Shown: positions 1-9,435 of the stretch, one piece after another
Layout: each line of letters opens with the position of its first letter
Position numbering within the stretch: position 1 is the first letter of the stretch
DNA from: Meconema thalassinum
Lineage: Eukaryota; Arthropoda; Insecta; Orthoptera; Tettigoniidae
DNA length: 64,000 bases
Direction: 5' to 3'
NCBI GenBank assembly: GCA_946902985.2
Contig: OX336399.1
Location: 164,034,911 to 164,098,910, forward strand
Notes under the pieces: generated by a model
Databases searched by the model: none
What the model was told of the DNA's origin: nothing
What the model saw: only the letters and a program-made list of their open reading frames with translations
Translations under genes and position numbers: made by a program

Positions 1-1180
1 TCAGTTAGGTGATCCTTGTGCCCCATTATCCCCGTCTCCTGTTGAGTGGAATCTGGGGGTTGTTAGTCGGGGTTTTCAGGTTCTGCAATCCAGCTACCAA
101 CGAGGGATATCAACAAGCTGACGGTAGGTATTTCGGGTACAGTACGGACCATCAATTTATGTCAAACAAACATTTTTGTGGAATTCCTAGTTTCCAAAAT
201 ATAGCCACTTTCAAAATTAAACTTTAAAAAAATCAAAAAATATAAACTTTTGTTCTAATGATAAAGGACATAGAGGCTGTTTATGCCATTGCACAACGTT
301 CTATCTTGTTTGGTTTTCAAAAAATCACCTACTTTCAAAAACAAAAATTTTCATTTTTTTTTGAAAAATATAACAAGTGGTCCATGGGAAAGAGGGCGTC
401 ACCCCAAGTAATTTTATACCTCATATGTCCAAAATCAAACCATGGATTCACGAGATATCTCGAATCTTACTTGGCTCAAGCGCGCGCAATTTAAAAACTG
501 CTGACGATATGGCTTTAAAGCCCCACTACTCCCCTTCCGTCCAATCTTAACTTGACTGTGTATTTTGCGGAACGATAAATTCACAGGCGAAATTAAGAAA
601 AGCCGAGTTGCACTTCCAGGAAAACTCCAAACACCACCACTCTTCTCTGAAGTCTTAGCTCAACACGACATAACAGTTTGGTGCTGGATGTATCTGGGGT
701 AATAGGCTCGCTCGCTAGCTAGGCTCTAACTGGAGTTATAGGCTTGCCCCTAACTAGCTCATAAACTGTTGTTGGAAGAAATGAAAACGTAAAGACACTT
801 ATAGTGGGCGATGTATTGAAGATAGTGATATGCACTCGGGGACTTATTTGTAGAACTTATCATGCTGACCAATTCTTACGCTCATAGTATATTGGTATTT
901 TTAACGGTTTGCCCAGCGTAAGCTTAAAAGACGCATGGACTCCAGCTTTTCTTTCAACTTTTTCACTGAAATCGTTACTGCTTGGCTTCCTTCGATCATA
1001 AAAAATAATTTTCTACAGAAACCACCCTCGAGATATCCTTTACAGAATGGTGAAAACCGCATCAAAATCGATCCAGTGGTTCTCGAGGTTACGCGTGACA
1101 TACTAGAATGGGGGACTTTATTTTGTACTATCAGGTAAGACAGGTCGAAACCTAACTGTGGACGCAATCGTTGTACTATA
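1..1180. other. No gene recognised
   Basis: AT-rich, low-information DNA. Short open frames of up to about 88 codons occur on both strands but show no family resemblance, no motif and no codon structure. I see no clear repeat termini here. Confidence 0.6.
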
Positions 1181-1183
1181 AAA

Positions 1184-1446
1184 GGACAACATGCGGAAAA
1201 TCAGCTGCCATGTTGAACTGCAAGGTACGTAGGCATGACGACTGGGGGAGCTGGACATCCCTGTAGTAGCGGGGCGGGGCGTATATGCGGCTCCTTCCCA
1301 CCGGCCTTGAGTGCTTAGGCAGTCAGGGCTGTCCATTCCAACATGTACGATACTCACTACCTCCCATTGATTTATATGAGAGATTCGCCCCATAATTTCG
1401 GAGCCTTGCAGTTCAATCTGGCAGCTGATTTTCCGCACATTGTCTT
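1184..1446. mobile_element. Foldback MITE with ~40-bp inverted ends
   Basis: Positions 1184-1224 and 1404-1446 are near-perfect reverse complements, sharing a core TGCGGAAAATCAGCTGCCA with only a few mismatches. The 180-bp centre is GC-rich with no coding potential. The layout is that of a small non-autonomous DNA transposon. The TSD is not clear, so the superfamily is not assigned. Confidence 0.7.
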
Positions 1447-1934
1447 CATACAGTATAAAGTGCGTTCAAAAAGTTTCAAGATAGGTTTCGGCCTGTCTTA
1501 TCAGATACTTCCCTTGTGAGTAGAGATTTGTGATAAACAGCTGAGTGTTACTTCAATATTATTTGCCCCTAGGTTGGTAGAAGCAACTACAACAGCATTT
1601 TAGATTGTTGAAGGAAACGATGAAGTGCCTTGGTAATAATGACAGTATATTTACCATTGTCGAACAGCAAGTCAGAATTCTACGAGATTACCTAAACGTT
1701 CAACCACATGGAGGGAAGTAGTAATGTTGTGATCCAGCAACCAGCAAAAGGAAATAAATAAAACAGAGATCCAAGTAATTGGGAAAAAAGCACAGAAAAA
1801 AAATTACAGTCAGTCTGAAAGACTAGACGTTATATCATTTCAAATGACGCATGCTACAAATGCTACACATGTTAGAAAGGCTCAGGACTCTTTCAACAGA
1901 CTCCATTACCCATTAACTTACGCTTCCCGCGCGG

Positions 1935-2852
1935 GCACCTCTTTAAGGGTCACCCTGTATTTGAGTCTGACATCTTTTACAACTCTTTAAGAGTCACCCA
2001 TTATTTGAATCTATCTCGCAAACCGCTTTAAGGGTCACCCTGTATTTGAATTGAATCTAAAATACTGTACACCTCGTTAAGTGTCACCCTGTAATTTGCT
2101 CTGACATCCTGCACACCTGATTAGGAGACACCCTGTATTCTTATCTGGCATCTTGTATATCTCTTTAGAAGTCACCCCGTATTCTTGTGTGACATCTTGT
2201 ACACCTCTTTAGGAGTCACCCTGTATTCTTGTCTGACATCTTGTGCACCTCTTTAGAAGACACCCTGTATTCTTCTCTGGCATCTTGTACACCTCTTAAA
2301 GAGTCACCTTGTATTCTTATCTGGCAGCTTGTATATCTCTTTAGGAGTCACCCTGTATTCTTGTATGACATCTTGTACACCTCTTTAGGAGTCACCCTGT
2401 AATCTTGTCTGACATCTTGTGCACCTCTTTAGGGGTCACCCTGTATTCTTCTCTGCCATATTGTACACCTCTTTAAGAGTCACCTTGTATTCTTAATTGG
2501 TATCTTGTATATCTCTTTATGAGTCACCCTGTATTCTTATCTGGCATCTTGTACTGTATTTTGCTCTGACATCCTGCACACCCCTTTAGGAGGCACCCTG
2601 TATTTTGTCTGACAACTTGTGCACCTCTTTAGGAGTCACCCTGTATTCTTCTCTGCCATTTTGTACACCTCTTTAAGAGTCACCTTGTATTCTTATCTGG
2701 CATCTTGTGTATCTCTTTAGGAGTCACCCTGTATTGTTATCTGGCATCTTGTACTGCATTTTGCTCTGACATCCTGCACACCTCTTTAGGAGGCACCCTG
2801 TATTCTTATATGGCATCTTGTATATCTCTTTAGAAGTCACCCTGTATTCTTG
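1935..2852. repeat. ~44-bp minisatellite, about 20 copies
   Basis: The unit reads roughly CTCTTTAGGAGTCACCCTGT followed by ATTCTTGTCTGACATCTTGTACAC. Adjacent units were measured at 44 bp (for example 2161 to 2205). Point variants (GTCACC/GACACC, TCTGGC/TCTGAC) and truncated units are scattered through it. It lies inside the family A element, and the second family copy at 36.5-37.1 kb lacks it. Confidence 0.9.
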
Positions 2853-2944
2853 TGTTCGCTTCGCTCAAAGCCCCAGGTTGCTCGACGCCCCAGGACTTTT
2901 TCAACAGACTCCAATCCAATACCATTAGCTTCTGCTTCCCGCGT

Positions 2945-3020
2945 GGCTGCATGACGTCACGCACTCGCTTCCCGCACGGCTGCATGACGTCACTTCCCGC
3001 GCGGCTGCATGACGTCACTT
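2945..3020. repeat. Short GCTGCATGACGTCAC repeats
   Basis: Three close copies of (G/C)GGCTGCATGACGTCAC lie at about 2944, 2977 and 3002, each preceded by CTTCCCGC. TGACGTCA is the CRE/ATF palindrome. Related TGACGTCA motifs appear in the family copy at about 36896 and 36950. They may be regulatory sequence of the element; no function is shown. Confidence 0.5.
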
Positions 3021-3229
3021 CCGTCTCCGTCTCCGTAACGCATAACGTTAGACCGAAGCATAACGACGAAGTCGACAAGATCATTTGAAATGATAATATT
3101 ATGCGAGTAAGAGCTCTGTAATGTGTAGGCTAACAAAATATCAATAACATATCCTCATTTCAAATACTTAACTCCCTACGACACAGGAGTGTTTCAATAG
3201 AGACCTTATCCATTCCTAAAATCAATCTA

Positions 3230-4694
3230 CACACATCAAAAAAAGTTTTGCATCACCTCGGTTCCAAGAGTTCCGGAACCGTTAAATACAAAGGGAATAG
3301 AGATCAACACAAACAACATTTCAGCTCGTTTTATTGCTCATGAGACCCACACATTGCATGTTGTACCATCATACAGCTAGACTTTCAGCATTTGTGGTCC
3401 AGATTGCAGTACACACCACTACCTCTAATACCCAGTAGCACGTCCTCTTGCATTGATGCATGCCTGTATTCGCCGTGGCATACTATCCACAAGTTCATCA
3501 AGACACTGTTGGTCCAAATTGTCCCACTCCTCAACGACAATTCGGCGTAAATCTCTCAGAGTGGTTGGTGGGTCAAGACGTCCATAAACAGCCCTTTTCA
3601 ACATATCCCAGGCATGTTCGATAGGGTTCATGTCTGGCGAACATGCTGGCCACTGTAGTCGAGCGATGTCGTTATCTTGAAGGAACGCATTCACAATATG
3701 TGCACGATGAGGTCGAGAATTGTCGTCCATGAAGACAAATGCCTCTCCAATATTCTGCCGATATGGTTGCACTATGGGTCGGAGGATGTCATTCAGGTAT
3801 CGTAAAGCCGTTTCGGAGCCTTCCATGACCACCAGTGGCGTACGTCGGCCCCACATAATGCCACCCCAAAACATCAGGGAACCACCACCTTGCTGCACTC
3901 GCTGGACAGTGTGTCTAAGACGTTCAGCCTGACCAGGGTGCCTCCAAACACGTCTCCGACGATTGTCTGGTTGAAGGCATATGCGACACTCATCGGTGAA
4001 GAGAACGTGATGCCAATTCCGTGGGGTCCATTCAGCATGTTGTTGGGCCCATCTGTACCGCGCTGCATGGTGTCGGGGTTGCAAAGCTGGACCTCGCCAT
4101 GGACGTCGGGAGTGAAGTTGCGCATCATGCAGCCTATTGCGCACAGTTTGAGTTGCAACACGACGTCCTGTGGCTGAACGAAACGCATTATTCAACATGG
4201 TGGCATTGCTGTCAGGGTTTCTCCGAGCGGCAATCCGTAAGTAGCGGTCATCCACTACAGTAGTAGCCCTTGGGCGGCCTGAGCGAGGCCTGTCATCGAC
4301 AGTTCCTGTATCTCTGTACCTCCTCCATGTCCGAACAACATCGCTTTGGTTCACTCTGAGACGCCTGGAAACTTCCCTTGTTGAGAGCCCTTCTTGACAC
4401 AAAGTAACAATGCGGTCGCGATCGAACTGCGGTATTGACCTTCTAGGCATGGTAGAACTACAGACAACATGAGCAGCGTACCTTCGTCCTGGTGGAATGA
4501 CTGGAACTGATCGGCTGTCGTACCCCCTCCGTCTAATAGGCCCTGCTCATGCATGGTTGTTTACATCTTTGAGCAGTTTTAGTGACATCTATGAACAGTC
4601 AAAGGGACTGTATCTTGGATACAATATACACAGTCAACGTCTATATGCCGGAGATCTGGGAACCGAGGTGATGCAAAACTTTTTTTGATGTGTG
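3230..4694 (-). mobile_element. Complete Tc1/mariner element
   Basis: The element is 1,465 bp with perfect 36-bp terminal inverted repeats (3230-3265 and 4659-4694). They begin CACACATCAAAAAAAGTTTT. Both ends are flanked by TA (3228-3229 and 4695-4696), the usual target duplication of the IS630/Tc1/mariner superfamily. It holds one uninterrupted transposase frame. Perfect TIRs with an intact ORF suggest a recent insertion. It sits two bases inside the 5' end of a Helitron. Confidence 0.96.
3425..4450 (-). CDS. Tc1-like transposase, DD34E, intact
   Basis: The 341-residue protein is the usual length for a Tc1 transposase, which cuts the element out and joins it at TA sites in the nucleus. Residues 1-50 form the first helix-turn-helix (STREVSRRLRVNQSDVVRTW). 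GRPR at 58-61 is the minor-groove linker. A second HTH lies at about 65-115. The catalytic triad is D153 (FTDECR), D243 (MDDNSRPH) and E278 (NPIEHAWD); 34 residues separate the last two, giving DD34E. The FWGG motif is at 194-197. The ATG at 4448-4450 starts a typical MPRR N-terminus. There is no frameshift or stop. The frame starts about 240 bp inside its TIR end, leaving room for a short promoter. Known family function; activity is inferred only. Confidence 0.96.
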   Translation of the reverse strand: MPRRSIPQFDRDRIVTLCQEGLSTREVSRRLRVNQSDVVRTWRRYRDTGTVDDRPRSGRPRATTVVDDRYLRIAARRNPDSNATMLNNAFRSATGRRVATQTVRNRLHDAQLHSRRPWRGPALQPRHHAARYRWAQQHAEWTPRNWHHVLFTDECRICLQPDNRRRRVWRHPGQAERLRHTVQRVQQGGGSLMFWGGIMWGRRTPLVVMEGSETALRYLNDILRPIVQPYRQNIGEAFVFMDDNSRPHRAHIVNAFLQDNDIARLQWPACSPDMNPIEHAWDMLKRAVYGRLDPPTTLRDLRRIVVEEWDNLDQQCLDELVDSMPRRIQACINARGRATGY

Positions 4695-4840
4695 TATATA
4701 TAAAAATGAATTGCTGTTCGTTAGTCTCGCTAAAACTCGAGAACGGCTGGACCGATTTGGCTAATTTTGGTCATGAATTATTTGTGGAAGTCCAGAGAAG
4801 GTTGAAAAGGTGAATAAATATGAAAGTTGTAGCGCACGAG

Positions 4841-6400
4841 TAGATTCAACAAATGAGTGACGGCACGCGAATCGCTTAAACAAAGTCCCGTATGCGTTCA
4901 TATACCATTCATCCGATTGCTATGAAACTTTGTTTGTATTGTTGTGCACACTCCAGGAAAGGTTTCTGACTTAGTAAATCCTTTTTATAATAGGTAGCGC
5001 AAGAGTAGATTCAACAAATGAGCGACGACGGCCGAAGGGTTTCAACAAAGTCCTGTATGCGTTCACATAACATTCGTCCGATACCGATGAAACTTGGGTG
5101 AGAGGTTGTGTTCACTACAGGCAAGGTGACTGGCTTAGTAAATTCATGTTATAATAGGTAGCGCACGAGTAGATTCAACAAATGAGCGACGACGAGCGAA
5201 GCGTTTCAACAAAGTCCCGTATGCCTTCATATACTATTCGTCTGATAGTGATGAAACTTGGGTGAGATGTTGTGTACACCTCAGGGAAGGTTTCTGGTTT
5301 AGTAAATCGACTTAACAACAGGTAGCGCACGATTAGATTCAACAAATGAGCGACGACGGCCGAAGCGTTTCAACAAAGTCGTGTATGCGTTCACATACCA
5401 TTCGTCCGATAGCGTTGAAACTTGGGTGAGAGGTTGTGTACACTACAGGAAAGGTTTCTGGCTTAGTAAATCCATGTTATAATAGGTAGCGCACGATTAG
5501 ATTCAACAAATGAGCGACGACGAGCGAAGCGTTTTAACAAAGTCCCGTACTATTCGTCTGATAGTGATGAAACTTGGGTGAGATGTTGTGTACACTTCAT
5601 GGAAGGTGTCTCGCTTAGTAAATCCACTTAACAATAGGTAGCGCACGAGTAGATTCAAGAAATGAGCGACGACGGGCGAATCGTTTAAACAGTCATGTAT
5701 GCGTTCACATACCATTCGTCCGATAGCGAAGAAACTTGGGTGAGAGGTTGTGTACACTACAGGCAAGGTGTCTGGCTTAGTAAATCCATGTTATAATAGG
5801 TAGCGTACGAGTAGATTCAACAAATGAGTGACGACGGGCGAAGCGTTTCAACAAAGTCCTGTATGCGTTCACATACCATTCGTCCGATAGCGATGATACT
5901 TGGGTGAGAGGTTGTATACACTACGGGCAAGGTTTCTCTCTTAGTACATCCATATTATAATAGGTAGCGCATGAGTAGATTCAACAAATGTGCGACGACG
6001 AGCGAAGCGTTTTAACAAAGTCCCGTACTATTCGTCTGATAGTGATGAAACTTGGGTGAGATGTTGTGTACACTTCATGGAAGGTTTCTCGCTTAGTAAA
6101 TCCACTTAACAATAGGTAGCGCACAAGTAGATTCACGAAATGAGCGACGACGGGCGAAGCGTTTAAAAAAGTCATGTATGCGTTCACGTACCATTCGTCC
6201 GATAGCGAAGAAACTTGGGTGAGAGGTTGTGTACACTACAGGCAAGGTGTCTGGCTTAGTAAGTCCATGTTATAATAGGTAGCGCACGAGTAGATTCAAC
6301 AAATGAGCGACGACGAGCGAAGCGTTTCAACAAAGTCCCGTATGCCTTCATATACTATTTATTTCATTGCGATGAAAATTTGGTGAGTTGTTGAGCACGC
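4841..6400. repeat. ~164-bp tandem array with higher-order structure
   Basis: TAGATTCAACAAATGAGCGA recurs at about 4841, 5006, 5170, 5334, 5498, 5650, 5812, 5976, 6128 and 6291. Most spacings are 162-165 bp. Two units are 152 bp because they share the same short deletion. The triplet 152+162+164 bp from 5498 recurs from 5976, a 478-bp higher-order repeat. The same unit builds the arrays at 9.4-11.8 and 57-58.7 kb on the other strand. Confidence 0.9.
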
Positions 6401-6602
6401 TCCCATTTTTAATTTTATTTTATTTTTTTGTGATAGTAAATCAATTTTACAATAGTTTAGAGGTGGTTAACGGAAAAAGAAAAACAATATTGGGAATCCA
6501 AAAGCACTTCAACATACAAAGTTACAATGCCAACACGTTCTTTGATTGGCATTGCAACGCATGCCGGGTACAGCTAGTATTGTATAAAAAGTATTCAAAA
6601 TG

Positions 6603-7301
6603 TTACTCACTTACTTCGTTGGCCTCACTCTTTAGCCTCTTCCATTGGTCTCTGTTGCTAGCCATGTTCTCGTTGGCTCCCAGTGTCTCCAGGTCTTTTT
6701 TGACTCCATCCACCCACCTCAGTTTTGGTCCACCCAGGGGTATCGTACCTTGTGGCTTCCCTTCTAGCACTGTCTTCACCATTTTGTCTTCTCTTCTCAG
6801 GACATGTCCCAGCCATTCAATTCTTCTGCTCTTTATTACAGGTGTCACATCGGGTTCATTAAACAGCATGTGGATTTCAGTATTTTTTCTTCTACTAAAG
6901 ATTCCATTTTCAGACACTGGCCCAAAAACTTTTCTTAACACCTTGTATTCAAAAGTTATTATTTTTCTCTCCATTTTCTTGCCCAGTGTCCATGTTTCCG
7001 CCCCATACATTAATACTGGTCGCACGATTGTCTTGTAAATGCGGAGTTTTGTTGTTTTCGTTAATAGCCTTCTGGTAAATGGTTTATTCATTGAGAAGAG
7101 ACACCTCTCTGCAGATTTTAGCCTGTTCATTACTTCCTCCTCCATGTTGTTGTTGGCATTGACTGTACTCCCTAGGTATTTGAAAGACCGAGTCTTCCTA
7201 AATTCCATATCTTCTATTGCTAGTACTCCCTCTGTTTCCTCTTCATTGTTTCTGGTTACAAGCATACACTCTGTCTTATCTTGATTGATCTTCAGACCCA
7301 C
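6603..7301 (-). pseudogene. LINE reverse-transcriptase C-terminal fragment
   Basis: This is 232 residues of the carboxy-terminal part of a non-LTR retrotransposon polyprotein of RTE-like type. Motifs include FKYLGSTVN at about 40-48, then IYKTIVRPVLMYGAETWTL, then RRIEWLGHVLRRED, and a terminal RDQWKRLKSEA. The catalytic YxDD region lies upstream and is missing, so this is a typical 5'-truncated copy. The frame is open to its natural stop at 6603. It starts directly after the Helitron 3' end. It cannot make an active enzyme. Confidence 0.85.
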
Positions 7302-7319
7302 TATTTGTGCTTCTTATAT

Positions 7320-7560
7320 TAGAACTTAAGCTGTATTTAATTATAATCTTCATTTTTGACAAAGGATCACGTGTTCAAATATAGTATTTTTCTATAAATT
7401 AATGATATTCAAAGATAGAAACAGTTTTTCCCAAATATCCAAAAAGCCTATAGTAGACTATGGTTAATACCCCTTTTGGAACTATACGACTCAATTCTGA
7501 AGTTTAAGATATTCGCCAATCAATACATTGAATTAAAATATATCTAATAAGTTGTATGTA
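7320..7560. other. AT-rich spacer
   Basis: About 240 bp of AT-rich DNA between two LINE fragments of opposite orientation. No motif, repeat end or ORF seen. Confidence 0.5.
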
Positions 7561-7565
7561 CTATG

Positions 7566-8265
7566 GCACAACCTCACTAAGACTGAGTACCTTGAATGTG
7601 GTTCCCAGACAGATGGGACCATCATAGTAGATGGCACCCCACTACCAAAGGCTTCACATCTCCGATACCTTGGCTCCGTTGTGAGACCTGATGGTGACAC
7701 AGTCTCGGATGCCCGTGCAAAAGTGAATGCTGCATGGAAGAAGTGGCGCCAGGTCACAGGCGTTCTCTGTGACCGCAAGATCCCTTTGCGCCTCAAAACT
7801 AAGATTTATCAATCAGTCGTCCGCCCTGTTGCTTTGTATGGAGCTGAATGCTGGCCTAATACAAAGAAACATGAACAAGCTTTGCACTCAATGGAGATGC
7901 GGATGCTACGATGGTCCTTGGGAATTACACGGCTGGATCATATTAAGAACGAAGACGTCCGCAATACTCTTGGAATTGCCCCTATTGCAGCCAAAATGAG
8001 GGAGACTCGGTTGCGTTGGTACGGGCATGTAGTCCGAGCAAATACAGAGTCCATTGTAAGCAAGTCACTTGCTCTCGAGCCTGATGGACAAAGACCTACA
8101 GGACGACCAAAAAGGTGTTGGACGGATACCCTACACGACGATATGCACATCGTAGGTCTTCGTCCTACAGATGCAGCAAACCGCAACAAATGGAGAGCGA
8201 GGTGCAAAGTGGTGGACCACAAAAATAATTGGGAACAACGCCAGGAAGAAGAAGAACGTACCGTA
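7566..8265 (+). pseudogene. LINE reverse-transcriptase C-terminal fragment
   Basis: The frame is open from about HNLTKTEYLE (7567) to past the LINE end. It carries the standard RTE-like C-terminal signature: HLRYLGSVVRPDGD, then CDRKIPLRLKTKIYQSVVRP, then LYGAECWP, RLRWYGHVVRAN and NRNKWRARC. A short GAAGAAGAAGAA tract at 8246-8257 looks like the remains of the simple 3' tail. The RT catalytic core is missing. Open-frame codons after about 8265 belong to the next repeat, not to the LINE. Confidence 0.85.
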
Positions 8266-8504
8266 TACATACAGGGCGCCAGTAAATGTTCTCCGCAGTG
8301 CCTACATGCGTCTGCGAGAGCTAGCATCAGCAGGTACGTTGGCAGCACGGCTGTCGCTTGTATTAAAACAAACAAACAGTAAACTTTGTACTCACCACAG
8401 CCATTCATGCCAGATGCTGGAAGTGCTGATGACACACACGCTCGCTTATTGCAATACACACTGACAATTTCGACAGCCTACATCCCACACGAGTGGGATT
8501 CACC

Positions 8505-8508
8505 CTAT

Positions 8509-8555
<47 letters not shown>

Positions 8556-8556
8556 T
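8505..8556. repeat. (ATTT)n microsatellite
   Basis: About 13 uninterrupted ATTT units. On the minus strand this is the simple-repeat tail of the repeat at 8557-8650, whose 3' end reads TAAAAGCCATACG then (ATAA)n. Confidence 0.95.
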
Positions 8557-8650
8557 CGTATGGCTTTTAGTGCCGGGAGTGTCCGAGGACATGTTCGGCT
8601 CGCCAGAGGCCGTAGCTGCTTCAACCGAATACCCATAGGGTGAGCTACAA
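8557..8650 (-). mobile_element. SINE-like repeat ending TAAAAGCCATACG
   Basis: This is the reverse complement of sequence at 25190-25290. Shared blocks are GTAGCTCACCC(C/T)ATGGGT, GGCGAGCCGAACATGTCCTC and TAAAAGCCATACG. A simple-repeat tail on one side and truncation on the other is retroposon-like. Confidence 0.7.
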
Positions 8651-8659
8651 GTTCCGTTC

Positions 8660-8938
8660 AATTTCATATAGTTCCAACTTTCGCTACCAGATGTCACTGA
8701 CACCTAGTGGTGAACGTTGGAACTTTGATAGAGCATTCCAACGAAATCTCACCTAGAAATGTAGCTTCACACAAGTTTAGTCTGTGGAAGGATCTTTTAC
8801 ATACCATAAATCTATGGTATGGGACCGCCGGCTTTACTTCCCCTCTGAAGGAACGCATACTGAAGGATTTTAACTACTTCGGCCGGGTTTGAACCCGATA
8901 ACAGTTCAGCATGCTATCAACTACGCCACCGAGCCGCT
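8660..8938 (-). mobile_element. Family Q SINE, partial
   Basis: The tRNA-like head on the minus strand (8938 downwards) reads CGGCTCGGTGGCGTAGTTGA with a B box GGGTTCAAACC. The body shares CATA(A)ATCTATG and GCCGGC...TTCCCCTC with copies at 19.4, 23.5 and 37.4 kb. The distal part of the long Q element is absent. It lies inside the inverted-end element 8271-9003. Confidence 0.75.
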
Positions 8939-9064
8939 GTGCTACTAACTAAACTGCTGATGCTCCTGGCATTCACTGCGGAGAACATTTCCTGGCGCCC
9001 TGTATTTTCGTTTACGGCCTTTAAAGACCACGCCAGGCAACAAATACACATTATTGGAAGCCAT

Positions 9065-9365
9065 TTTCGCCGCCCAAAATCTTCGCATTCTTTTTCTCCT
9101 TCTCTTCGTTCTTCCGTCCAACTCCTGTTCATGTTTGGTTCATCGTGGAATCCTTGGAATTTGTCGATAACTGACCTAAACTTAGCGCGGTTTGTAAGTC
9201 TTCCGACTTTAGTCCAACCAGATGAAGATCTTTCCGAACCTCCCTGAGCCATTTGTCAGACTCCTTGGGTCTACTGTCGAGTATTCTAAAACTCCTCTTC
9301 GTAAGTGTCTGCTCTTCCAGAGGATGGGTACATTTTTCGACCTGACATTGAGGTCTTTCTAAGCC
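9065..9365 (-). pseudogene. Degraded LINE 3' coding end
   Basis: Minus-strand reading gives SDKWLREVRKDLHLVGLKSE and, in a shifted frame, NRAKFRSVIDKFQGF followed by WTEERREGEK. This matches the usual carboxy end of insect non-LTR polyproteins (a K-K-D-L-x-x-L-G block, then N/D-R-x-x-F/W-R, then WTEERR). At least one frameshift separates the pieces. Long dead. Confidence 0.6.
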
Positions 9366-9435
9366 CAATTAAGAATTAAAATACTAATAAGTCTAATGAT
9401 GATTGTTTGATATGAAAAGAAGAATTTATTTAAGA

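Larger units (their letters stand above)
1815..3093. mobile_element. Repeat family 'A' element containing a minisatellite
   Basis: The left end (CTGAAAGACTAGAC, then ATATCATTTCAAATG) and the right end (ACGAAGTCGACAAGATCATT) both recur in inverse orientation at 36552-37112, so the two loci are copies of one element family. ATCATTTCAAATGA-like sequence occurs at both ends and may be part of a terminal inverted repeat. The inner segment AGGACT(C/T)TTTCAACAGACT occurs on both sides of the minisatellite (about 1883 and 2892). No ORF is convincing. Confidence 0.65.
3226..6577 (+). mobile_element. Non-autonomous Helitron, family Z copy 1
   Basis: The 5' end is TC at 3226-3227 preceded by A. The 3' end is CTAG at 6574-6577 followed by T, as expected for Helitron insertion between A and T. 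Just upstream of the 3' end is a hairpin, GGCAT...ATGCC (6548-6565), followed by GGGTACAGCTAG. The body is a ~164-bp tandem array. The Tc1/mariner element occupies 3230-4694, so the original 5' tip reads TCTA joined to TATATAAAAATG at 4697. No Rep or helicase coding sequence is present. Confidence 0.75.
8271..9003. mobile_element. Element with ~50-60-bp inverted ends hosting SINEs
   Basis: 8271-8333 (ACAGGGCGCCAGTAAATGTT, then CTCCGCAGTG) is the imperfect reverse complement of 8952-9003. The interior contains an ATTT-tailed repeat and a family Q SINE. No transposase is visible. The ends suggest a non-autonomous DNA transposon that later received retroposons. The TSD is not clear. Confidence 0.65.

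Noticed and set aside
1935..2852. CRISPR-like array
   Set aside because: The 44-bp units are contiguous and degenerate with no spacers; it is a minisatellite.
4841..6400. CRISPR-like array
   Set aside because: Whole ~164-bp units repeat without unique spacers, inside a Helitron in a eukaryotic genome.
6388..7038. 216-codon plus-strand frame
   Set aside because: It is antisense to the LINE C-terminal fragment at 6603-7301 and runs across the Helitron 3' end.
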